Of a stretch of DNA of 64,000 bases, positions 57,720 to 64,000 are shown piece after piece; positions within the stretch are counted from its first letter, which is position 1; every line of letters starts with the position of its first letter. The position numbers were made by a program, and so were the translations under genes. A model generated the notes under the pieces. The model worked only from the letters and a program-made list of their open reading frames with translations, was not told the DNA's origin and searched no databases. Origin of the DNA: Streptomyces sp. NBC_01233 (GTDB lineage: Bacteria > Actinomycetota > Actinomycetes > Streptomycetales > Streptomycetaceae); assembly GCF_035989305.1 (NCBI RefSeq), contig NZ_CP108514.1, forward strand, positions 2,542,501 through 2,606,500, given 5' to 3'.

Positions 57720-59094
57720 GCGCCGACCAGAGCCACTGGCCGCCGACCCGGACGTAGAGCCTCTTGTCGGCGGAATCCACGGCCATGGTGCCGTCGAGTG
57801 GCGGGCGGGTGAAGGAGGCGTCGCTGACCGGGCCGGGTACCAGCCGCAGCGGCGGGTTCGGCGCGTTCTTGACCGGGATCGTGCCGGTGGCCTGGGCGCC
57901 GAGGGTGCCGTAGCTGTTCTCCACCCGGAAGTCGCCGGTGGAGGACTGCTCGTAGTAGATGTGGGTGCCGGTGGGCGCGGTGCCGTACAGCCCGACGACG
58001 TTGCGCAGCACGGCGGTGGACCCGGGTCCCGAGTACAGGGCCACGCCCGCGTTGACGGTGGCCCGGTCGCGGTTGGCGATGACCACGTTCTCCAGCGCGC
58101 TGGAGCTCGCTGCCCAGCTGATGATGTTCCGCGCGGTGGCCGGGGTACCGGCCGCGAAGTCGCCCGCATAGCAGTAGATGTGGTTCGCGTAGACGTGCTT
58201 GCAGCCCGCGTCGGTCTTCAGGTGCGGGCCGCCCTGCATCCGGGAGGTCTCGAACTTGCAGTCCGTGAGGTAGATGCCGTTGGGGTTGTTGGTGGTGACC
58301 GCGCCCTGCCCGATCCACAGCGCGCCGGTGCCGAAGGCCTCCAGGCGGCAGCCGATGAAGTGGATCTGGTTGATGTTGTCCTTGCTGTGGCCCCATGCGC
58401 CCTCGGTGGCGGAGGAGGCGTTGCGCAGCCAGATGTTGGGCTGGGTGGCGCTGCCGGTGGTGCCGGTGCAGTCCTCGATGACCAGGTTGGCGAGGCGGGA
58501 GTCCCAGAACTCCACGGCGTCGATGCACATGTCGTTGTTCGACGACATGAAGACGTCGCGGAAGGCGGAGTTGTTGTTGTAGTACAGCTCCACCAGCAGA
58601 CCGGTCTTGCGGTTGCCGTTGAAGCCGAGGTTCTCCACGGCGCAGTGGCGGCGGTGCGTGGCGCCGGTGGAGTAGGCCGCCCCCGTACCGGACATCCGCA
58701 GCAGGATGCCGTCGCCGCCCTTGACCAGGGTGGCGGCCTTGGCCCCGGCGCCGACGAGACGGATGCCGTCGGCCTTGACGGCCAGGGCCGGGGCGCCTGC
58801 GGCCGGCTTGACCAGGTACTTCCCGACGGGGAAGTACACGGTGCCGCCACCGACGGCGGCTGCCGCGTCGAGTGCGCGCTGGACGGCGGCGGTGTCGTCG
58901 GTGGCTCCGTCGCCGACCGCGCCGTGGCCCTTCACGTCGAACCAGTCCAGCGTGCCCGTGCCCGTGGCCGTGCCCGTGCCCGTGCCCGCTGCGGTGGCCG
59001 GCCCGCCGCCGGATATCACCGCGGCTCCGGCCAGTCCGGCCACGGCTCCGCTCAGCAGGGCCCGGCGGGCGGTCTTCGGCAACTGTTCGGTCAT
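57709..59094 (-). CDS. Tat-exported right-handed beta-helix protein (pectate-lyase/GH28-like)
   Basis: A 461-residue secreted protein. KTARRALLSGAVAGLAGAAV is a signal peptide with a twin-arginine pair, followed by a (GT)-rich linker encoded by a short 6-base repeat. DVKGHGAVGDGATDDTAAVQ and GGGTVYFPVGKYLV are the opening of the pectate-lyase-3/tail-spike superfamily. Repeated strands (CAVENLGFNGN, FRDVFMSSNN, IHFIGCRLE, IYLTDCKFE) build the parallel beta-helix. It probably acts on or binds a polysaccharide. Catalytic Asp residues cannot be assigned with confidence. Confidence 0.88.
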   Translation of the reverse strand: MTEQLPKTARRALLSGAVAGLAGAAVISGGGPATAAGTGTGTATGTGTLDWFDVKGHGAVGDGATDDTAAVQRALDAAAAVGGGTVYFPVGKYLVKPAAGAPALAVKADGIRLVGAGAKAATLVKGGDGILLRMSGTGAAYSTGATHRRHCAVENLGFNGNRKTGLLVELYYNNNSAFRDVFMSSNNDMCIDAVEFWDSRLANLVIEDCTGTTGSATQPNIWLRNASSATEGAWGHSKDNINQIHFIGCRLEAFGTGALWIGQGAVTTNNPNGIYLTDCKFETSRMQGGPHLKTDAGCKHVYANHIYCYAGDFAAGTPATARNIISWAASSSALENVVIANRDRATVNAGVALYSGPGSTAVLRNVVGLYGTAPTGTHIYYEQSSTGDFRVENSYGTLGAQATGTIPVKNAPNPPLRLVPGPVSDASFTRPPLDGTMAVDSADKRLYVRVGGQWLWSALNA

Positions 59095-59152
59095 GGTCTC
59101 CCTCTCGTGACGACGGCCATCGCAGATGATCATGTCAGTCGCCGCCGACAGA

Positions 59153-59191
59153 CGAAGAGGGGTGCCGCGCGGTACGCGGCACCCCTCTTCG
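59153..59191 (-). terminator. Terminator downstream of lgt
   Basis: A perfect 17-bp stem, CGAAGAGGGGTGCCGCG with CGCGGCACCCCTCTTCG, and a 5-base loop, 13 bases beyond the lgt stop. Confidence 0.9.
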
Positions 59192-59203
59192 TGACTCTTC
59201 CGG

Positions 59204-60208
59204 TCAGCCCTTCTCGGCCCCCGGGGCCTCGGCCGGCTCGGCCTTGCGCAGATCGGCCTTGGGCGGGCCCGCCTCGCCGTCCTTGGCGTCCGCTCCCTTG
59301 GTCTCGGCTTCCTCGGCCTCGGTGCTCTTGCCGTCGGCGTCCTTGGCCCCGGCGTCACCGTCCTTGCCGCCGGAGACATCCGCAGCCGTATCCGGTTCGA
59401 CCACCGTCTCCCGGCCCGGCCGCAGCCTCGCCGACAGCAGCAGGTAGACCACGGCCAGGACGAAGACCACGATCGAGGTCCAGACGTTCAGCCGCACGCC
59501 CAGGACGTGGTGCGCCTCGTCGACGCGCATGTACTCGATCCAGCCGCGGCCCACGCAGTACGCGGCGACGTACAGCGCGAAGGCCCGTCCGTGGCCGAGC
59601 GTGAAGCGGCGGTCGGCCCAGATGACCAGCAGCGCGACGCCGATGCACCACAGCGACTCGTACAGGAAGGTCGGGTGGTAGGTGCCCGCGTCGCGGTTCG
59701 GGCCCGCGGTGATCTCCACCGCCCACGGCAGGTCGGTGGCCCGGCCGTACAGCTCCTGGTTGAACCAGTTGCCCCAGCGGCCGCAGGCCTGGGCCAGCGC
59801 GATGCCGGGGGCCAGGGCGTCCGCCCAGGCCGGCAGCGGGATCCCGCGCAGCCGGCAGCCGATCCAGGCACCCACCGCGCCCAGCGCGATCGCGCCCCAG
59901 ATGCCGAGGCCGCCCTCCCAGATCTTGAAGGCGTCGACCCAGTTGCGGCCCTCGCCGAAGTACAGCTGGTAGTCGGTGATCACGTGGTAGAGGCGACCGC
60001 CGACCAGGCCGAAGGGCACCGCCCACACGGCGATGTCCGCGACCGTGCCCGGCTTGCCGCCGCGCGCGATCCAGCGACGGTTGCCGAGCCAGACGGCGAC
60101 GAAGACGCCGATGATGATGCAGAACGCGTAGCCGCGGAGCGGGATCGGTCCGAGATGGATCACGCCGGTCGACGGACTGGGGATGTAAGCAAGGTCCATG
60201 GCAGACAT
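59204..60208 (-). CDS. lgt: Prolipoprotein diacylglyceryl transferase
   Basis: A 334-residue membrane enzyme that transfers diacylglycerol from phosphatidylglycerol to the lipobox cysteine of prolipoproteins. The Lgt signature GRWGNWFNQELYG and the VGGRLYHVITDY motif with the essential His/Arg region are present, with about seven hydrophobic segments. The last 65 residues form an acidic/lysine-rich tail (EEAETKGADAKDGEAG) seen in many actinobacterial Lgt proteins. Start at the ATG after AGGG; an ATG three codons later is possible. Conserved in Streptomyces next to a DsbA-like gene and trpA. Confidence 0.96.
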   Translation of the reverse strand: MSAMDLAYIPSPSTGVIHLGPIPLRGYAFCIIIGVFVAVWLGNRRWIARGGKPGTVADIAVWAVPFGLVGGRLYHVITDYQLYFGEGRNWVDAFKIWEGGLGIWGAIALGAVGAWIGCRLRGIPLPAWADALAPGIALAQACGRWGNWFNQELYGRATDLPWAVEITAGPNRDAGTYHPTFLYESLWCIGVALLVIWADRRFTLGHGRAFALYVAAYCVGRGWIEYMRVDEAHHVLGVRLNVWTSIVVFVLAVVYLLLSARLRPGRETVVEPDTAADVSGGKDGDAGAKDADGKSTEAEEAETKGADAKDGEAGPPKADLRKAEPAEAPGAEKG

Positions 60209-60286
60209 GACGCTACCCTGCCGGGCGGTGCCTACGGCAACCGCCCGGCAAGACGAAACCAAATCCAGACATGGACCGGCCGGAGG

Positions 60287-61267
60287 TCAGTCCCCCGAGG
60301 AGCCGGTCGAAGAGCGGTTCGCGGAGCCGTTCGACGCCGTCTTCGAGGCCGACGGCGAGGCCTTCGCTCCGGCCTTCGTCCCGGATCCCGCCGACGGCGA
60401 GGCCTTCCCCGCCGCCTTGTCGGCCCCCTTGTCGGCGTCCTTGTCGGCGTCCTTGTCGGCCGCGGTCGCGCCGGAGCCCTTGGCCGCCCCCTCCACCTGC
60501 TCCTTCAGCTTCTGCGGGGTCACCGGATTGGCCTCGTCGGCGAAGATGTTCTTGCCGTCCAGCAGCACGGTCGGGGTGCCCCGGAACTTCCCGGCGATGA
60601 AGGCCTCGTGCGATTTGCCCACCCAGCTGTTGTGGGTGCCGTCCTCGACGCACTTGCGGAACGCGGGGGTGTCCAGCCCGTTCACCTGGCCCGCCAGTTC
60701 CAGCAGCTTCTCGTTCTTGCCGTAGGCGTCGTCGACCTCCTGCGGCTGGTTCTGGAAGAGGACGTCGTGGTACTCGGTGAACTTGCCGGCGTCCTGGGCG
60801 CAGGCCGCCGCGTTCGCACCCTTCAGCGAACCGCTGCCTCCCATGTTCCCGTCGATGAGCGTGACCAGGTGGTAGTCGACCTTGAGCAGGCCCTTGGCCT
60901 CCAGCTCGTGGATCGTCTTCCGGTAGCTGTCCTCGAAGGACTTGCAGGCGGGGCAGCGGAAGTCCTCCCACACGGTGAGGGTGGACTTCGCCTCGGCCTT
61001 GCCCGTCTGGATGGCGAGGGCGTCCTTGCCGGTGGCCCCGGAGGGGGCGACCACCGGGCCCGCCTTGGAGCCGCCGCTCTTGCCGGTGTTGGCCGCGATC
61101 ACGCCGACGACGGTCGCCAGACCGAGGACGCCGACCACCGCCGACGCCACGATGAGGGTCCGTCGGCGCTTGTCCCGGGTCTTCTGCCGCTGGCGCTCCT
61201 CCTGGAGTCGCTCCCGAGCCGATCGTTTCGTCGCATCGCGGTTGGCACCGTCGTTCTTCTCGCTCAC
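60287..61267 (-). CDS. Membrane-anchored DsbA-like thioredoxin-fold protein
   Basis: A 326-residue protein. A basic cytoplasmic N-terminus (ERLQEERQRQKTRDKRRR) precedes a membrane anchor (TLIVASAVVGVLGLATVVGV). The extracytoplasmic thioredoxin domain has the active site TVWEDFRCPACKSFEDSYRK and the cis-proline loop GTPTVLLDGKN, with a second conserved pair of Cys in the helical insert. A 70-residue Lys/Asp/Ala/Ser tail ends it. It is expected to oxidise or isomerise disulfides of exported proteins. It starts at GTG; a longer frame upstream is not preferred. Confidence 0.92.
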   Translation of the reverse strand: MSEKNDGANRDATKRSARERLQEERQRQKTRDKRRRTLIVASAVVGVLGLATVVGVIAANTGKSGGSKAGPVVAPSGATGKDALAIQTGKAEAKSTLTVWEDFRCPACKSFEDSYRKTIHELEAKGLLKVDYHLVTLIDGNMGGSGSLKGANAAACAQDAGKFTEYHDVLFQNQPQEVDDAYGKNEKLLELAGQVNGLDTPAFRKCVEDGTHNSWVGKSHEAFIAGKFRGTPTVLLDGKNIFADEANPVTPQKLKEQVEGAAKGSGATAADKDADKDADKGADKAAGKASPSAGSGTKAGAKASPSASKTASNGSANRSSTGSSGD

Positions 61268-61282
61268 GTTCGGCCAAACGAA

Positions 61283-61310
61283 GCAGGGAGGCACTCGCGT
61301 GCCTCCCTGC
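61283..61310 (-). terminator. Terminator of the trp operon
   Basis: A perfect 12-bp stem, GCAGGGAGGCAC with GTGCCTCCCTGC, and a TCGC loop. It lies about 80 bases after the trpA stop and 15 bases before the DsbA-like start. Confidence 0.85.
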
Positions 61311-61388
61311 TCCCACTTCCACCCGATCGGGCTACCGAACCCGGTCAGAGTTCCGCGCTTTCGATCGAACGGGGCCCGTCGGGGCCCG

Positions 61389-62197
61389 TCAGCTCCTGCG
61401 GACGCCCTCCGCGAGCTCGCCCGCGAGCGCCCGTACGGCGTCCAGACCGGCGGGCAGGTCCGGCGCGTCGAGGAGCAGCTTCACGAAGGCCGAGCCGACG
61501 ATCACCCCGTCGGCGAAGCCGGCGACCTCCTTGGCCTGGACGGCGTTGGAGACGCCGAGGCCGACGCAGACCGGCAGTTCGGTCGTGGCGCGGGTGCGCC
61601 GGACCAGGTCCTGGGCCTGGTTGCCGACCGATTCGCGGGTGCCGGTGACCCCCATGAGGGAGGCGGCGTAGACGAAGCCGGAACCGGCGGCCGTGATGGT
61701 GGCCAGCCGCGCGTCCTTGCTGCTGGGCGCGACGACGAAGACGGTCGCCAGACCGTGCTTCTCGGCGTGCTCGCGCCACAGCGCGGACTCCTGCACCGGC
61801 AGGTCGGGCAGGATGCAGCCGGCGCCGCCCGCCGCGGCCAGCTCGGCCGTGAACCGCTCGACGCCGTAGCGGTCGATGGGGTTCCAGTACGTCATCACCA
61901 GGACCGGGGCCCCGGTGGCCTCGTGGGCCTCGCGGACGGTACGGATCACGTCGGCGATCTTGACTCCGCCGCGCAGGGCGATGTCGTCGGCGGTCTGGAT
62001 GATCGCGCCGTCCAGCACCGGGTCGCTGTGCGGGAGGCCGATCTCGACCACGTCCGCGCCGCCCTCGATGACGGCCTTGACCGCTTCGATGGCGCCGTCG
62101 ACGGTCGGGAAGCCCGCCGGGAGGTAGGCCACGAGGGCCGCGCGGTCCTCGGACTTCGCTTTGGCGAGGGTGTCGCTCAGCAGCTGGATGTTCCCAC

Positions 62198-62201
<4 letters not shown>
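61389..62201 (-). CDS. trpA: Tryptophan synthase alpha chain
   Basis: A 270-residue TIM barrel that cleaves indole-3-glycerol phosphate to indole and glyceraldehyde-3-phosphate. [19 protein letters not shown] contains the catalytic Glu, [11 protein letters not shown] the second acidic residue, and GVTGTRE and [15 protein letters not shown] the phosphate-binding loops. The GTG start overlaps the trpB stop as GTGA. Indole is channelled to TrpB in the alpha2beta2 complex. Confidence 0.97.
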
Positions 62202-63439
<1,238 letters not shown>

Positions 63440-63643
63440 GTCCAGTGCTCCTACGGGTGCGAGATGCGGCGGGGTGGATTCACCGTATTGCGCCGTCCGC
63501 AAGTACTGCGCACACCCCGCTGGGGGATGTCGCGCGTACGTGCGGAGCGGCCCGCGCCCGGAGCCGGCCGGCTCGGGCGGCAGGCCGTACGGGAGCAGCT
63601 CGCGGCGCGGTACGTCCGGCGTACCGGGCCGCGGCGGCCCTCG

Positions 63644-63868
63644 TTACAGCGCGCCTCCGCGGCGCCATCGCATGCCGTTGACCTGACCGGGCTCGGAGCC
63701 GATCACGTACCGGACCCGCCGCCCGTGCACGCGCCGGGCCGGGGCACGGCAGCCGCGGGGGCGGCAGCCGCGCGCCAGGGGCGCGTGCGCCGTCGGCACG
63801 CCGACCGGGCCGCGGCGAGCTGCCGGCGGCGCGGACTGCGTGCGGACGGAGGGGAGGTCGTGGGCCAT
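63644..63868 (-). CDS. trpM: TrpM
   Basis: A 74-residue basic protein. Its centre LARGCRPRGCRAPARRVHGR, followed by RRVRYVIGSEPGQVNGMRW, matches the small TrpM protein that Streptomyces encodes between trpC and trpB. In S. coelicolor TrpM affects tryptophan and precursor pools and differentiation. The two cysteines in GCRPRGC are conserved in character. It starts 9 bases after the trpC stop and is easily missed because of its size and composition. Confidence 0.85.
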   Translation of the reverse strand: MAHDLPSVRTQSAPPAARRGPVGVPTAHAPLARGCRPRGCRAPARRVHGRRVRYVIGSEPGQVNGMRWRRGGAL

Positions 63869-63877
63869 GGGGACGGG

Positions 63878-64000
63878 TCAGCTCCGCCCGTGGCGCAGGG
63901 CGGGGTGCGCGCCGGCGGCGACGAGGTCGGCCACGGCCGACTTCGGGTCGCGGCCGGTCACCAGGGACTCCCCGACGAGGACGGCGTCTGCGCCCTCGTT
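63878..64000 (-). CDS. trpC: Indole-3-glycerol-phosphate synthase, C-terminal end (5' part outside window)
   Basis: Only the last 40 codons are in the window: [20 protein letters not shown] then [11 protein letters not shown] and a TGA. The [11 protein letters not shown] phosphate-binding segment is the C-terminal signature of TrpC. First gene of the visible trpC-trpM-trpB-trpA order. Confidence 0.93.
   Translation of the reverse strand, partial: NEGADAVLVGESLVTGRDPKSAVADLVAAGAHPALRHGRS

Noticed and set aside
63440..63643. Tryptophan attenuator or T-box before trpB
   Set aside because: No leader peptide with Trp codons, no T-box core and no convincing antiterminator pairing could be seen.

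Overview
The window is a piece of a Streptomyces-type actinobacterial chromosome. The supporting evidence is the very high G+C content, frequent GTG starts, many 4-base ATGA/GTGA overlaps between genes, an XRE/DUF397 regulator pair, a TrpM gene beside trpBA, and a trypsin closely resembling S. griseus SprT. Both edges cut genes: the 3' end of a 5'-nucleotidase at the left and the 3' end of trpC at the right.

Left block (1 to about 12 kb): nucleotidase tail, a DUF1963-like protein, an orphan siderophore pair (DesA-like decarboxylase and DesB-like N-hydroxylase with no DesC or DesD beside them), aminopeptidase N, chorismate mutase, a membrane protein with a winged-helix regulator, a frameshifted LuxR-type response regulator, a secreted trypsin, a metallopeptidase and a secreted HAD phosphatase.

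Middle block (about 12 to 32.4 kb): an accessory catabolic island whose gene order closely follows the mycobacterial/rhodococcal KstR2 regulon for degradation of the last two steroid rings (HIP pathway). It reads SDR-SDR <-> EchA20-IpdA-IpdB-IpdC, then (after an intervening phosphatase, DEAD-box helicase and cold-shock gene) FadA6-KstR2-IpdF-'FadE30 <-> enoyl-CoA hydratase-FadE31-like-FadE32/33-like. The two divergent promoters share a near-identical palindrome of the form CCWAACAnnTGTTWGG, the probable KstR2 operator. The island is decaying. FadE30 is reduced to its two ends fused in frame, a KstD-like flavoprotein survives only as a C-terminal scrap with an in-frame stop, a ferredoxin domain has lost its fourth cysteine, a luciferase-like monooxygenase has lost its centre, and an alpha/beta-hydrolase is frameshifted and cut. 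No FadD3-type CoA ligase is present.

Next block (32.4 to 41 kb): PadR regulator, VWA protein, flavin-binding stress-type protein, DUF1906 protein, a GntR/ABC transporter operon whose ATPase gene is frameshifted, a GAP-family membrane protein, a truncated VOC gene and an XRE/DUF397 pair.

Right block (41 to 64 kb): conserved housekeeping genes gltB-gltD, a VIT-type metal transporter, lgt, a membrane-anchored DsbA-like protein and trpC-trpM-trpB-trpA. Between these lies a seven-gene operon (48.6 to 57.7 kb) in which every junction is a 4-base overlap: four different ADP-ribosylglycohydrolase-family proteins, a ribokinase, a CaiB-type CoA-transferase and a CitE-like lyase. One hydrolase carries a 30-bp minisatellite and a degenerate metal site. 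This operon looks like a complete but uncharacterised pathway and is, with the eroded KstR2 island, the most interesting content of the window.
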